Shown here piece after piece: positions 47,702 to 57,053 of a stretch of DNA of 64,000 nt. Below the pieces are notes generated by a model. The model ran no database searches. It was not told the DNA's origin and worked only from the letters and a program-made list of their open reading frames with translations. How positions within the stretch are numbered: position 1 is the first letter of the stretch; the number at the start of each line of letters is the position of its first letter. Both the position numbers and the translations under genes were made by a program. Source of the stretch: Thalassotalea euphylliae (GTDB taxonomy: Bacteria > Pseudomonadota > Gammaproteobacteria > Enterobacterales > Alteromonadaceae); the NCBI RefSeq assembly GCF_003390395.1, contig NZ_QUOV01000001.1, forward strand, positions 248,001 through 312,000. Direction: 5' to 3'.

Positions 47702-49860
47702 GCAATATAGACAGTACTGCCCAAACATATGCTTTTAGTGATGATGACGTATCGCTTAAAGAGTTGCTAAGTCCACTTTGGAATCGCCGTTGGCAAATAC
47801 TGTCGCTTACCTTATTAATCACACTAATTGTTGCTTTTTACGCCAGTATATTAAAGCCAAAATATCAAAGCAGCGCTATTTTACAAATAGGTAGTAGTTT
47901 AGCCGCTAATACGCTATCCATTAACGAAGCCTTCAATAGTACTAATGCGTCTGATGAGCTAATAAAAACTCAATATGAAATACTGCGTTCTCGAAAGTTT
48001 GCAGAACGTGTTGTCTCAGAACTCAACTTAATGCAGCACCCCGAATTTAGGGTGAATAAATTTAATGAGAAGCTGCCATTTCTTAAGCAAGATATTAGCA
48101 AGTTACCTATACCAGCCCTGCCTGATGTGGTTGATCGTTTTCGAACGCAACTGACAATTAGCCCAATCGCATCGACAGAGCTAGTGAAAATAACCTTCAA
48201 GTCTTATTACCCCGAGCTGTCTATGCAGGTGGCGAATCAGGTCGGCCAAACATATTTAGAGTATCAAGACGAGATACACAGCTCGACTAAAGAAAATACC
48301 TCGCAATGGCTTGTTGATCAACTTGAAGAGCTAGGGAAAAAGCTAGAATCTTCTGAGCTCGCTTTACAGAACTTTATAGAAGCAGAAGGTTTGGTCGATG
48401 TTAATGGTATTTCAGGCCTAGTAAGTGATGAAATTGGCGCCTTAACCGCGGAGAGTATAGCGGCTGAGAAAGCACTTGATGATTTGAAGGTGACGCACCT
48501 ATTCATTGAAAAGCATATCAATGAGCCAGAAAAGCTAGCTGGCCTTAAAGAGATCAATACCAATAGCACGTATTTGCAGCTCAAAAGCAATGAAGAGCGT
48601 GTTAGTCGAAAGCTGTCTGAGTTGTCGCGCCGCTATGGTCCTAAGCACCCTAAACGTATTGCGGTAGATACAGAATTAACAACTTTACAATTAAGAATTC
48701 TTGAGCAGATTAATACACGAGTACAGTCAATAGAAAAAGATTATCTAACGACTATTGAAAAGGTGAAGGCGACTAAGCAGCGTTTAGCGAAAGCCAAGTC
48801 TGACTTTCTTCGTTTGAGCCGACTAAAAAATCAATTCTCTCAACTCCAGCGTGAAGTAGAAACGAATAAAGAATTGTATAGTAGTTACCTTGTGCGCTTA
48901 AAAGAAACAGACGCAATGGGCAACTACACAGCAACGTTTTACGTGCGTTTTCTGGATAAAGCCATTATTCCAAAGTCACCATTCTCACCACGCAAGTCGT
49001 TATTTGTCGCGATCAGCTTTGTGCTCTCTTTTATTGCTATTTCTATTTACATTGTGATGAGAGAGTTATTGGTTGATACCTTAAATTCTCGACGCAAGCT
49101 TGAAAGCTTTAATGAAGCACCAGTATTAGCCGTACTGCCTCGGTTTAAGCAACGCACAACCAAAGGTGAAGATAAGTACATTACTGATAATCGCTTTGTC
49201 GAGGCAGTTCGTACATTGCGCACCTCGTTATTATTTAATAGCGAGAAAAAACCACCTAAGGTGATTGCCGTTACATCTTCTGTGCCGAATGAAGGCAAGT
49301 CCACCGTGGCATTACATCTTGCGCGTTCTTACAGCGAAATGGAAAAAGTGTTACTGATAGAGGCCGATATGCGTCACCCAACGGTAGCTAAAAACCTTAA
49401 CTTAGATCCGTTCCGCCCGGGCTTATCAAACTTATTGGCGAAAACGCACCAGATAAATGAGTGTATTGTCAGAGACAAACATGCCAAATTAGATATTCTA
49501 ACCTCAGGTATCTCACCTGCTAACCCATTAGCATTTTTATCGATGAAGCGCTTTGATATGCTGATCAAAGTGTTTGGTAATTTCTACGATCGCATTATTA
49601 TCGAGACACCACCGGTTAATGCAGTGAGCGATGCGGTGATTATCTCTCGTTTGGTGGAAAGTGTGCTTTATGTGGTGCATGGTACTAAAACTAAACGTGA
49701 ACAAATTACTTCTGGGTTAAGAATGCTTAACCAAGTGAAAGCACCCATTGAGGGGATAGTGATCAACCAAAGTGAGAGCATAGACACTTCCCGATACCAG
49801 AATAAGTATTACAATGAGCGTGCTAACATAATAAAATTACCGGTACGTAAACAGGCATAA
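47698..49860 (+). CDS. Polysaccharide co-polymerase / bacterial tyrosine kinase, Wzc-like
   Basis: 720 residues from a TTG that overlaps the preceding stop. The Wzz chain-length domain runs from SLKELLSPLWNRRWQI with a membrane helix near 37-55, then a long coiled-coil periplasmic part (about 190-400) and a second helix near 430-450. The cytoplasmic kinase has Walker A SSVPNEGKSTVALHLA, Walker A' LLIEADMRHP with Glu for the first Asp, and Walker B IIIETPPV, also with Glu for Asp. A small Tyr cluster (RYQNKYYNE) lies near the C-terminus. It should control polymer length and export. VpsO-like in arrangement. Confidence 0.9.
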   Translation: MSNIDSTAQTYAFSDDDVSLKELLSPLWNRRWQILSLTLLITLIVAFYASILKPKYQSSAILQIGSSLAANTLSINEAFNSTNASDELIKTQYEILRSRKFAERVVSELNLMQHPEFRVNKFNEKLPFLKQDISKLPIPALPDVVDRFRTQLTISPIASTELVKITFKSYYPELSMQVANQVGQTYLEYQDEIHSSTKENTSQWLVDQLEELGKKLESSELALQNFIEAEGLVDVNGISGLVSDEIGALTAESIAAEKALDDLKVTHLFIEKHINEPEKLAGLKEINTNSTYLQLKSNEERVSRKLSELSRRYGPKHPKRIAVDTELTTLQLRILEQINTRVQSIEKDYLTTIEKVKATKQRLAKAKSDFLRLSRLKNQFSQLQREVETNKELYSSYLVRLKETDAMGNYTATFYVRFLDKAIIPKSPFSPRKSLFVAISFVLSFIAISIYIVMRELLVDTLNSRRKLESFNEAPVLAVLPRFKQRTTKGEDKYITDNRFVEAVRTLRTSLLFNSEKKPPKVIAVTSSVPNEGKSTVALHLARSYSEMEKVLLIEADMRHPTVAKNLNLDPFRPGLSNLLAKTHQINECIVRDKHAKLDILTSGISPANPLAFLSMKRFDMLIKVFGNFYDRIIIETPPVNAVSDAVIISRLVESVLYVVHGTKTKREQITSGLRMLNQVKAPIEGIVINQSESIDTSRYQNKYYNERANIIKLPVRKQA

Positions 49861-49961
49861 CCTGTTCCTAATATCTAACCGAGCTTGCATAGTATTTCGC
49901 ACAGTAGTTTGCATAGGTATCAAAATCGGTTCAAAACACGACATTACGAAGTTTTCACTTT

Positions 49962-50987
49962 ATGCAAAACCTGCTTGCTGGCAGTGTCCGGCACCTCAAC
50001 AGTATGGCAATAGATAGCCATTGCTCTAAATTAATCGAAATTAGCACACTGGCTGAGCTAGCTGAATTAACTATCCCTGATGAACCCTTTTATATTTTGG
50101 GCGAGGGTAGTAATACCTTATTTGTCGAATCAAATACGCCAACCTTGTTAAAGCCAAAGCTAAAAGGTATTGAGGTGACTGAGCAGCAAGATAAGTTTGT
50201 GCTAAACATTGGTGCTGGTGAAAACTGGCATGAGTTGGTCGAATACACAGTAACCCAAGGTATGCCAGGGTTAGAGAACCTAGCGCTTATTCCTGGTAGT
50301 GTCGGTGCAGCACCTGTCCAGAATATTGGTGCTTATGGCGTTGAGTTAGCTGACTTTTGCCATAGCGTTACTTGGTTTGATTTTGCGACAAAACAGCTTC
50401 AAACATTATCGGCAGCCGAGTGCCTATTTGGTTACCGTGAGAGTGTTTTCAAACATGCGCTTAAAGGAAAGGGTATTATAGCGTCAGTCACGCTAGCACT
50501 ACCGAAAAACTGGCAACCTGTGCTCTCTTATGCTGGATTAAATACATTGCCTGAAAATGTCGACGCTAAAACTATCATGGCTAAGGTAATTGACATTCGA
50601 AATAGCAAGCTGCCTAACCCTATTGAATTACCAAACAATGGTAGCTTCTTTAAGAATCCCATAGTTGATACAAAGCATTTTGAACAGTTACAGCAAGATT
50701 ACCCTGATATGCCTTTTTATACACAGACCAATAACCAAGTAAAACTTGCAGCTGGCTGGCTGATAGAAAAGGTTGGCTTAAAAGGTTACCGAGCAGGTGA
50801 TGCAGGGGTACATGAAAAACAAGCTTTGGTACTCGTTAATTTTGGTCAAGCATCAGGTGAAGATATAGTGCAGCTAGCGCAACTGGTGATTGCTAAAGTC
50901 TTCGCAAAATTTGCTGTGCAACTAGAGCCTGAAGTTAGGCTGATCGGTAAAGGCGGTGAGTGTTCACTTACTGATAGTGTCAGCTAA
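49962..50987 (+). CDS. murB: UDP-N-acetylenolpyruvoylglucosamine reductase
   Basis: 341 residues, type I MurB like E. coli. FAD enzyme that reduces enolpyruvyl-UDP-GlcNAc to UDP-MurNAc with NADPH. Motifs: ILGEGSNTLFVE, GAGENWHELVEYTV, GMPGLENLALIPGSVGAAPV with the FAD contacts, QNIGAYGVEL, GYRESVFKH, and the catalytic Ser in NNGSFFKNPIV. C-terminal LEPEVRLIGKGGE supplies the second catalytic Glu. Its stop TAA overlaps the birA start ATG. Confidence 0.97.
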   Translation: MQNLLAGSVRHLNSMAIDSHCSKLIEISTLAELAELTIPDEPFYILGEGSNTLFVESNTPTLLKPKLKGIEVTEQQDKFVLNIGAGENWHELVEYTVTQGMPGLENLALIPGSVGAAPVQNIGAYGVELADFCHSVTWFDFATKQLQTLSAAECLFGYRESVFKHALKGKGIIASVTLALPKNWQPVLSYAGLNTLPENVDAKTIMAKVIDIRNSKLPNPIELPNNGSFFKNPIVDTKHFEQLQQDYPDMPFYTQTNNQVKLAAGWLIEKVGLKGYRAGDAGVHEKQALVLVNFGQASGEDIVQLAQLVIAKVFAKFAVQLEPEVRLIGKGGECSLTDSVS

Positions 50988-51985
50988 TGTCTAAATCTGT
51001 TCGAGAAAAACTGATCCAAGCACTGGCCAGCGGTAAATTTGTCTCTGGTCAAGATATTGCTGATGAGCTTAGCGTGTCACGCGCGGCGATTTCCAAGCAG
51101 GTAACTGTGCTGCAACAAATGGGGTTAGATATTTTTAAAGTACGCGGCAAAGGTTATCAACTAGCCAAACCTCTCGTCTTATTGGATAAGGTATCAATTA
51201 GCGATGCGCTTGCGCAGCTTTCAGCATCCAATAGTGTAGAAGTACATACGCTGATAGATTCAACCAATGATTATTTGTTGCGTAAATTACCCAACCAAGT
51301 AGAGCCGGGGCAGGTTTGTATTGCCGAATATCAAAGTCAGGGGCGTGGTCGTCGTGGTCGTCAATGGATTTCACCATTTGGCTCACACTTATACCTGTCT
51401 TACTATCACTATTTAGCGGATGGCATGTCATCCGCTATGGGACTAAGTTTATTAACTGCACTGGCTATTAGCGATGCAATCAATGCGCTTTACAATGTTC
51501 AAGTGCAATTAAAATGGCCAAATGATGTTTATTTAGATGGGGTAAAACTCGCTGGCATTTTAATTGATCTAGAAGGACAGGCCAGTGGTGCTTGTCATAG
51601 CGTGATAGGCATTGGCTTAAATCTAAATATGCCAGAGCAAGCCGCAAGTGAAATTAATCAACCTTGGACAGATCTGCAGCGTCATCTATCCCAATCAGCT
51701 GAATCGCAAATCGATCGAAACCAATTAGCGGTTGCGATAATTGTCGCGTTAAACCAACGATTGGCTCAACAAGAGGCGCAAGGTATAGATGCTATGTTGG
51801 CTGACTGGCATCAACAGGATTTATTTCTAAACCAGCCTGTACGCTTGATCACTGGCGATAAAGAGCAACAGGGTATTTGCCGTGGTGTTAACGCTCAGGG
51901 GGCACTGTTATTTGAACAAAGTGGTCAAGTAAAGCCTGTATATGGTGGTGAAGTGAGTTTACGAGGCAGTAACTTTGAGTCATAA
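50987..51985 (+). CDS. birA: Biotin-protein ligase and biotin operon repressor
   Basis: 332 residues. The N-terminal winged helix (VSGQDIADELSVSRAAISKQ) allows repression of biotin genes. The ligase core has GRGRRGRQWISPFGSHLYLS, the biotinyl-AMP site, then LKWPNDVYLDGVKLAGILID and IGIGLNLN. The small C-terminal SH3-like domain ends GGEVSLRG. It makes biotinyl-5'-AMP and attaches biotin to AccB. Overlaps murB upstream and coaX downstream (11 bases), so the three are one operon. Confidence 0.97.
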   Translation: MSKSVREKLIQALASGKFVSGQDIADELSVSRAAISKQVTVLQQMGLDIFKVRGKGYQLAKPLVLLDKVSISDALAQLSASNSVEVHTLIDSTNDYLLRKLPNQVEPGQVCIAEYQSQGRGRRGRQWISPFGSHLYLSYYHYLADGMSSAMGLSLLTALAISDAINALYNVQVQLKWPNDVYLDGVKLAGILIDLEGQASGACHSVIGIGLNLNMPEQAASEINQPWTDLQRHLSQSAESQIDRNQLAVAIIVALNQRLAQQEAQGIDAMLADWHQQDLFLNQPVRLITGDKEQQGICRGVNAQGALLFEQSGQVKPVYGGEVSLRGSNFES

Positions 51986-52739
51986 ATCTATTGCTAAGCA
52001 GCTTCTAATTGATATCGGTAATACCCGTACCAAGTACTGCTTTGTCATTAATGGCGAATTACAACCTGTAAGTTACTGCGATAATCAAGGCTTATCAGCA
52101 CAGTGGTTTAGCCAACATTGGCTTGATGTAGAGCAAATCGTCTTTGCCAGTGTGGCTCAGCAAGGCTTCTCAAGTCTGTTGACTCAATGGGCAGAGCAAA
52201 ATCGTATTCCTTGTTTGCAAGTTACTTCACCAGTGCAAGCTTTTGGTGTCGTTAATGGTTATGACAATCATCGGCAACTAGGGGTAGATCGCTGGCTAGC
52301 GGTTCTTGGCGCCCATAAACGCTTTCCTAACCAAAACTGTATTATTGTAGATGCAGGTACAGCAACCACTATTGATTACTTAGATAGGGCAGGGCAGCAC
52401 CAAGGGGGCTGGATTCTGGCAGGTATCGAGACTTTATTTACCAGTATTCAAGCCAATACTGCGAATGTACAAGGTGAACAATTAGATATTGAAAAGCTAG
52501 CGTTTGGCCAAAATACCAATGACAACTTAGCGCAAGCAGCGTGGGCATCAACACTAGGGCTAATTCAACAGGCAATTCAATTAGCTGAGCAGCAAGGTGC
52601 TTCTATTGACCAAGTTTTTTTGACAGGTGGCAATGGCCAGCAATTAGCTGAAATGTTAGCAGCACAGCATATTCCGACTAGCTACCTGCCTTTGTTAGTC
52701 TTTGAAGGTTTAAGTTGCTATTTAACGGATAGTGAATAA
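51975..52739 (+). CDS. coaX: Type III pantothenate kinase
   Basis: 254 residues from a TTG inside the birA end. It phosphorylates pantothenate, the first step of coenzyme A synthesis, with the ASKHA fold. Motifs: LLIDIGNTRTKYCFV (phosphate 1), GVDRWLAVLGAHK, and IIVDAGTATTIDYL (phosphate 2) with GGWILAGI after it. Its presence beside birA indicates that this organism uses CoaX rather than CoaA, as in other Alteromonadales. Complete. Confidence 0.94.
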   Translation: MSHKSIAKQLLIDIGNTRTKYCFVINGELQPVSYCDNQGLSAQWFSQHWLDVEQIVFASVAQQGFSSLLTQWAEQNRIPCLQVTSPVQAFGVVNGYDNHRQLGVDRWLAVLGAHKRFPNQNCIIVDAGTATTIDYLDRAGQHQGGWILAGIETLFTSIQANTANVQGEQLDIEKLAFGQNTNDNLAQAAWASTLGLIQQAIQLAEQQGASIDQVFLTGGNGQQLAEMLAAQHIPTSYLPLLVFEGLSCYLTDSE

Positions 52740-52864
52740 AAGGCAAAGCGATTAAACTTTGCGCTGTTATCACTGGTTTAGTGTAGTTAGATGTTTATTA
52801 GTAAAAGCTTTCGCGTAAAAAAGCAGCAAACAAACCAAAATCGTAAGTTTTTTAAAAACAGCTA

Positions 52865-52893
52865 TTGCAAGCACAAAAACATTACACTAGAAT
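52865..52893 (+). promoter_or_regulatory. Promoter of the tRNA-tufB operon
   Basis: TTGCAA (52865-52870), 17-base spacer, TAGAAT (52888-52893), then GCGCACC, a GC-rich discriminator typical of stable-RNA promoters. The first tRNA starts 20 bases later. Confidence 0.75.
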
Positions 52894-52912
52894 GCGCACC
52901 ACTTAATGTAGT

Positions 52913-52988
<76 letters not shown>

Positions 52989-53030
52989 TTAATTTTCTTC
53001 TTGCCAGCAAGAAGAAAGTAAAAGATTATT

Positions 53031-53115
53031 GGAGGGGTTCCCGAGTGGCCAAAGGGATCAGACTGTAAATCTGACGGCTCCGCCTTCGGTGGTTCGAATC
53101 CACCTCCCTCCACCA
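53031..53115 (+). tRNA. tRNA-Tyr (GTA)
   Basis: 85 bases with CCA and the long variable arm of a class II tRNA. Acceptor GGAGGGG / CCTCCC region, anticodon loop CTGTAAA with anticodon GTA. Second in the cluster (tyrU position). Confidence 0.96.
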
Positions 53116-53145
53116 TTTTTTGCAGAGATAGTCTGGTTATAGTAA

Positions 53146-53220
53146 GCGGGTGTCGTATACTGGCTATTACCTTAGCCTTCCAAGCTAATGAAGCGGGTTC
53201 GATTCCCGCCACCCGCTCCA
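53146..53220 (+). tRNA. tRNA-Gly (TCC)
   Basis: 75 bases ending TCCA, with CCA encoded. Acceptor GCGGGTG / CACCCGC, anticodon loop CTTCCAA with anticodon TCC. Third in the cluster (glyT position). Confidence 0.96.
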
Positions 53221-53239
53221 TCTTTGTAAGTATGTGTGT

Positions 53240-53315
53240 GCTGATATAGCTCAGTTGGTAGAGCGCACCCTTGGTAAGGGTGAGGTCGGCAGTTCGAATC
53301 TGCCTATTAGCACCA
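53240..53315 (+). tRNA. tRNA-Thr (GGT)
   Basis: 76 bases with CCA. Acceptor GCTGATA / TATTAGC, which has a G-T wobble, anticodon loop TTGGTAA with anticodon GGT. Fourth in the cluster (thrT position), 73 bases before the tufB start. Confidence 0.96.
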
Positions 53316-53388
53316 GTTCTTAGATCCTCTATTCCCTCGCTATCTTTTAAATTCATTTATAACTTAATTTACCTTGAGGTATTTAAAA

Positions 53389-54573
53389 GTGGCTAAAGAA
53401 AAATTTGAACGTTCGAAACCGCACGTAAACGTTGGTACTATCGGACACGTTGACCACGGTAAAACTACTTTAACAGCTGCTATCTCTGCAGTACTAACAA
53501 AAACTCACGGTGGTGAAGTTCGTGATTTCGCTCAAATCGATAACGCTCCAGAAGAGCGTGAGCGTGGTATTACAATCAATACTTCTCACATCGAGTACGA
53601 TACAGAAACACGTCACTACGCACACGTAGACTGTCCAGGTCACGCCGATTATGTTAAAAACATGATCACTGGTGCTGCTCAAATGGACGGCGCAATCTTA
53701 GTATGTGCTGCGACTGATGGTCCTATGCCACAAACTCGTGAGCACATCCTTCTTTCTCGCCAAGTAGGTGTACCTTACATTATCGTATTCTTAAACAAGT
53801 GTGACATGGTAGACGACGAAGAGCTACTTGAGCTTGTAGAGATGGAAGTTCGTGAACTTCTTTCAGAATACGACTTCCCAGGTGACGACTTACCAGTAAT
53901 CCAAGGTTCTGCATTAGGCGCACTTAACGGTGAAGCACAATGGGAAGAGAAAATCCTTGAGCTTGCTAACCAGTTAGACACTTACATTCCAGAGCCAGAG
54001 CGTGCAATCGACGGTGACTTCATCTTACCAATCGAAGACGTATTCTCAATCCAAGGTCGTGGTACTGTAGTAACAGGTCGTGTTGAGCGTGGTATCATCA
54101 CAGTAGGTGACGACGTAGAAATCGTAGGTATCAAAGAAACTACAACTACTACTTGTACTGGTGTTGAAATGTTCCGTAAGCTTCTTGACGAAGGTCGTGC
54201 GGGTGAGAACTGTGGTGTTCTTCTTCGTGGTACTAAGCGTGACGAAGTACAACGTGGTCAAGTACTAGCTAAGCCTGGTTCAATCACTCCACACACTAAG
54301 TTCGAGTCTGAAGTTTACGTACTTACTAAAGACGAAGGTGGCCGTCACACGCCATTCTTCAAAGGCTACCGTCCACAGTTCTACTTCCGTACAACTGACA
54401 TCACTGGTGCTGTAGAGCTTCCAGAAGGTGTAGAAATGGTAATGCCAGGCGACAACTTGAAGTTTGTTGTTGAGCTAATCAACCCAATCGCGATGGACGA
54501 AGGTTTACGCTTCGCTATCCGTGAAGGTGGCCGCACAGTAGGTGCTGGTGTTGTATCTAAAATCATCGACTAA
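53389..54573 (+). CDS. tufB: Elongation factor Tu
   Basis: 394 residues from the GTG at 53389, with GAGGT 8 bases upstream; this gives the E. coli length and the start [16 protein letters not shown]. GTPase that carries aminoacyl-tRNA to the ribosome. G1 is GHVDHGKT, switch I contains [12 protein letters not shown] with Pro54 (counting the initiator), G3 is DCPGHAD, and G4 is NKCDM. Domains 2 and 3 are complete, ending [10 protein letters not shown]. Codon use is strongly biased, as in highly expressed genes. The gene follows four tRNAs as in E. coli tufB. Confidence 0.98.
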   Translation: MAKEKFERSKPHVNVGTIGHVDHGKTTLTAAISAVLTKTHGGEVRDFAQIDNAPEERERGITINTSHIEYDTETRHYAHVDCPGHADYVKNMITGAAQMDGAILVCAATDGPMPQTREHILLSRQVGVPYIIVFLNKCDMVDDEELLELVEMEVRELLSEYDFPGDDLPVIQGSALGALNGEAQWEEKILELANQLDTYIPEPERAIDGDFILPIEDVFSIQGRGTVVTGRVERGIITVGDDVEIVGIKETTTTTCTGVEMFRKLLDEGRAGENCGVLLRGTKRDEVQRGQVLAKPGSITPHTKFESEVYVLTKDEGGRHTPFFKGYRPQFYFRTTDITGAVELPEGVEMVMPGDNLKFVVELINPIAMDEGLRFAIREGGRTVGAGVVSKIID

Positions 54574-54603
54574 TATCGATAGATTCTAGAATACACAACG
54601 AAG

Positions 54604-54627
54604 AAGGTCGCGCAAGCGGCCTTTTTT
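54604..54627 (+). terminator. tufB terminator, array copy 1
   Basis: AAGGTCGC / GCGGCCTT stem (one G-T pair) closed by the stable GCAA tetraloop, followed by six T. Confidence 0.92.
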
Positions 54628-54749
54628 GCGTTTAGGGTTTAGTAAAGTGGTGATGCAACTTAAAGCTGGCAAAGTAGGTGCTGATGTTGTATCGCTATAC
54701 CTAAGAGAAGCATCGACTAAACTCGATAGATGCTAGAATACACGTTGAG

Positions 54750-54773
54750 AAGGTCGCGCAAGCGGCCTTTTTT
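54750..54773 (+). terminator. Terminator, array copy 2
   Basis: Same 20-base hairpin as copy 1 (stem with GCAA loop) plus the T tract, 146 bases further on. Confidence 0.85.
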
Positions 54774-54908
54774 GCGTCTAGGGTTTAGTAAATTGTGGTG
54801 CTATTTAAAGCGGCTGAAATAATACGCTGATGCTAGTTGCTGGCGTTGTATCGCTACACCTAAGAGACGCATCGACTAATATCGATAGATTCTAAAATAC
54901 ACGTTGAG

Positions 54909-54932
54909 AAGGTCGCGCAAGCGGCCTTTTTT
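54909..54932 (+). terminator. Terminator, array copy 3
   Basis: Same hairpin and T tract, 159 bases after copy 2. Confidence 0.85.
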
Positions 54933-55053
54933 GCATTTGGCGTATAGTAAATTTTTGTTGCAACAGAGCCAATGGTATTAGGCACTGGCGTTGTATCGCT
55001 ATACCTGAGACATGCATAAACCAGTATCGATAGACTCGAGAATATACGCTGAG

Positions 55054-55077
55054 AAGGTCGCGCAAGCGGCCTTTTTT
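55054..55077 (+). terminator. Terminator, array copy 4
   Basis: Same hairpin and T tract, 145 bases after copy 3. The hairpin is unchanged in all four units while the spacer has diverged. Confidence 0.85.
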
Positions 55078-55238
55078 GCGTTTGGGGCTTAGTAAAATTG
55101 TAGGGCTAGCCAGATTTGCTAGAGGGGGCACTGAATTTGTCGGTTTGAGAATATGGTGATAGCGACAATTTGAGCTTAATCATCTAAGTATCATCTTTAG
55201 GTGTTTATCTTGCTGAAATTCCTTTAAGCTTGCCAGCT

Positions 55239-56207
55239 ATGCGCTTATTAGAATGTTTAGAAGAAAAGAATGCCGGTTACCTGCAAAAGAAAACCGTGCT
55301 AGCTATCGCCAATCGCGATCAGCAATTTTCCTTAGAATGGTTTGTTCATACCGTTAGAAGTCCTGCATTATTTGAAGAGCAAGTGTTGGCCTGTGCATTC
55401 GCACTTAAGTGGCAGCTGATCTCCCTTGAGCAGCTTGCTAGTTTGTTTGGCGATAATGCTCCTGAATCTGTTGACCAAAAATCTGTAGACCATGTATTAA
55501 TCGACAACTCAGTATCAACTGAGTCAATAGACCTTAATATACTGTATCGAACGCTGGGCTATGTCAGCGCAATTGTGAATTGGCAGGGAGAAAAGAGCTG
55601 TCACGATAATATTGCGGCTACAGCGATATCAAAGCTCCCTGAGAATTTGTTTAACAATGTCCGTCAGCAAGTCACGCCGCAGTTAAAAGATGTTACCTTA
55701 TTTGGTGCTCAGGGCGCTGGTAGCAAAGATGCGTCTATTCGCAATAACAGTAATTTCTATACACCATTACCTAATGTATCGCTTGAGTTAGCGATCATGG
55801 AACGCCTAACTGCGAACATGGTTGGTACAGACATTCGTTATGCCGAGCCGCCAGTTATCTTACGTTATTTACCGGGCCAATATTATCATTGGCATTATGA
55901 TCATATTTACCCTCATAACGATAACATCCAGCAGCAAATTACCCAGTTTGGCCAACGTGTAACAACGGGCATATTAAACTTAAACGATGATTTCGCTGGC
56001 GGGCAAACTGAGTTTAAAGTACCTCAACTGTCGTTATCACCCATAACAGGACAAATCATTGCTTTTAGTAATGTTGATGATAACGGTGAACGATCGGTAC
56101 AAAGTATTCATCGCGGTGCACCTGTTGAATCGGGTGAAAAATGGGTGATGACGCTTTGGTTTAGAGATAAACCTTTTTGGCTTCGCAATTGCTTGCTAGA
56201 TGGCTAG
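55239..56207 (+). CDS. 2-oxoglutarate/Fe(II) oxygenase, prolyl 4-hydroxylase type
   Basis: 322 residues from the ATG at 55239 (a TTG at 55230 is possible; ribosome site weak). Residues 1-120 form a helical N-terminal region I cannot assign. The C-terminal half is a P4Hc-type jelly roll: RNNSNFYTPL, YLPGQYYHWHYDHIYPH with iron ligands His219 and Asp221, GGQTEFK, and SIHRGAPVESGEKWVMTLWF with the third ligand His291 and a Lys/Arg for 2-oxoglutarate. Such enzymes hydroxylate proline in proteins. One Pseudomonas member modifies EF-Tu. It stands directly behind tufB and its repeat array. Confidence 0.85.
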   Translation: MRLLECLEEKNAGYLQKKTVLAIANRDQQFSLEWFVHTVRSPALFEEQVLACAFALKWQLISLEQLASLFGDNAPESVDQKSVDHVLIDNSVSTESIDLNILYRTLGYVSAIVNWQGEKSCHDNIAATAISKLPENLFNNVRQQVTPQLKDVTLFGAQGAGSKDASIRNNSNFYTPLPNVSLELAIMERLTANMVGTDIRYAEPPVILRYLPGQYYHWHYDHIYPHNDNIQQQITQFGQRVTTGILNLNDDFAGGQTEFKVPQLSLSPITGQIIAFSNVDDNGERSVQSIHRGAPVESGEKWVMTLWFRDKPFWLRNCLLDG

Positions 56208-56275
56208 CAAGCGCTAAACTGTGATTGCTGAATGCAGAGTGTAAATACAATCTGACTTCCGTTATTTTCTTACTA

Positions 56276-56899
56276 TTAGGCATTTAATACATCATCAATT
56301 AGAGACTCAGATAACCCTTCGTATTTTGCTTGCATATCAGTGAGCATTTTATGCCATTTACGTCTGATTTTTCTTATGGTTAATGCGGTTGTTAGTTCTG
56401 AAACTTTAAGCCATTCCGAGTTACCTATGTCGTCGATTATGGTTAATTTAAAGTTGTCTGGCGCGCCGGTAAGCACAATATTTCTGGGCAATAGTGATGT
56501 TGTCACTATTCTGTTATTTACCATGTAAGCGAATAACGCTCTTAGTGCGATTACTAGCTGATTTTGATAGTCGTGAACAAAGTTTTCCTGCTGTAAGTAG
56601 TGCTCTAAATTCCTGGCGATTTCGCCACCAGTATCGCGAATCACTTGGTAAATACTACCTGTGCCTAGATTGGTTTGAACATCACCGTGGTACTGGCATA
56701 AATGCGACCATGAAATGTTATTTTTGACTAATTTTTTGTAGTAAGTATTTTCACGTTCAATACTACGCAATATTCCTCGTTGCCTTTTTAGTTGATTTTG
56801 CAATGGAATTTTCACACATAGATCAGGGTTGCGAGGATGCAAATAGCACTTTCGAGTGGTACCTTGAGCGAAATATAAGGTGTTATCTAAAATGAGCAC
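56276..56899 (-). CDS. YrbL family protein
   Basis: 207 residues. The YrbL family (a PhoP-regulated protein in enterics) has a kinase-like fold. The strand pair DNTLYFAQGTTRKCYLHPRN, CVKIPL with the ATP-site Lys, ERENTYYKKL, and SLLPRNIVLTG followed by IIDDIGNSEW match the catalytic-loop and DFG-like regions of small protein-kinase-fold enzymes. Activity is unproven. Lone minus-strand gene, convergent with the oxygenase gene. Confidence 0.85.
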   Translation of the reverse strand: MLILDNTLYFAQGTTRKCYLHPRNPDLCVKIPLQNQLKRQRGILRSIERENTYYKKLVKNNISWSHLCQYHGDVQTNLGTGSIYQVIRDTGGEIARNLEHYLQQENFVHDYQNQLVIALRALFAYMVNNRIVTTSLLPRNIVLTGAPDNFKLTIIDDIGNSEWLKVSELTTALTIRKIRRKWHKMLTDMQAKYEGLSESLIDDVLNA

Positions 56900-57025
56900 G
56901 GTATATCAATAGAATTAGTCATTATGGTCTTGAAAGTGTGGGCAATTAACGGTTTATCAAGATCTCGATGTTGTTAATGCGATATTTTATTCTCAAATTA
57001 AGCATTGGCATTGGGCAAATATCGC

Positions 57026-57053
57026 TTGAGTAAAATACTTGACTCAGTATAAT
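57026..57053 (+). promoter_or_regulatory. Promoter for tRNA-Trp-secE-nusG
   Basis: TTGAGT (57026-57031), 16-base spacer, perfect TATAAT (57048-57053). It lies 113 bases before the tRNA in an otherwise gene-free 267-base gap. Confidence 0.65.

Larger units (their letters stand above)
54538..55110 (+). repeat. Four-copy tandem array of the tuf tail and terminator
   Basis: Four units of about 136-159 bases. Each contains a piece matching the last codons of tuf (GGTGCTGGTGTTGTATC ... CATCGACTAATATCGATAGA), then a TCTAGAATACACG-type spacer, then the terminator hairpin. The first unit is the true end of tufB; the other three start near 54674, 54833 and 54978. Units 2-4 share an insert GCTATACCTAAGAGA that the gene lacks, so they derive from each other or from another tuf end. 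They have no intact ORF. Confidence 0.85.
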
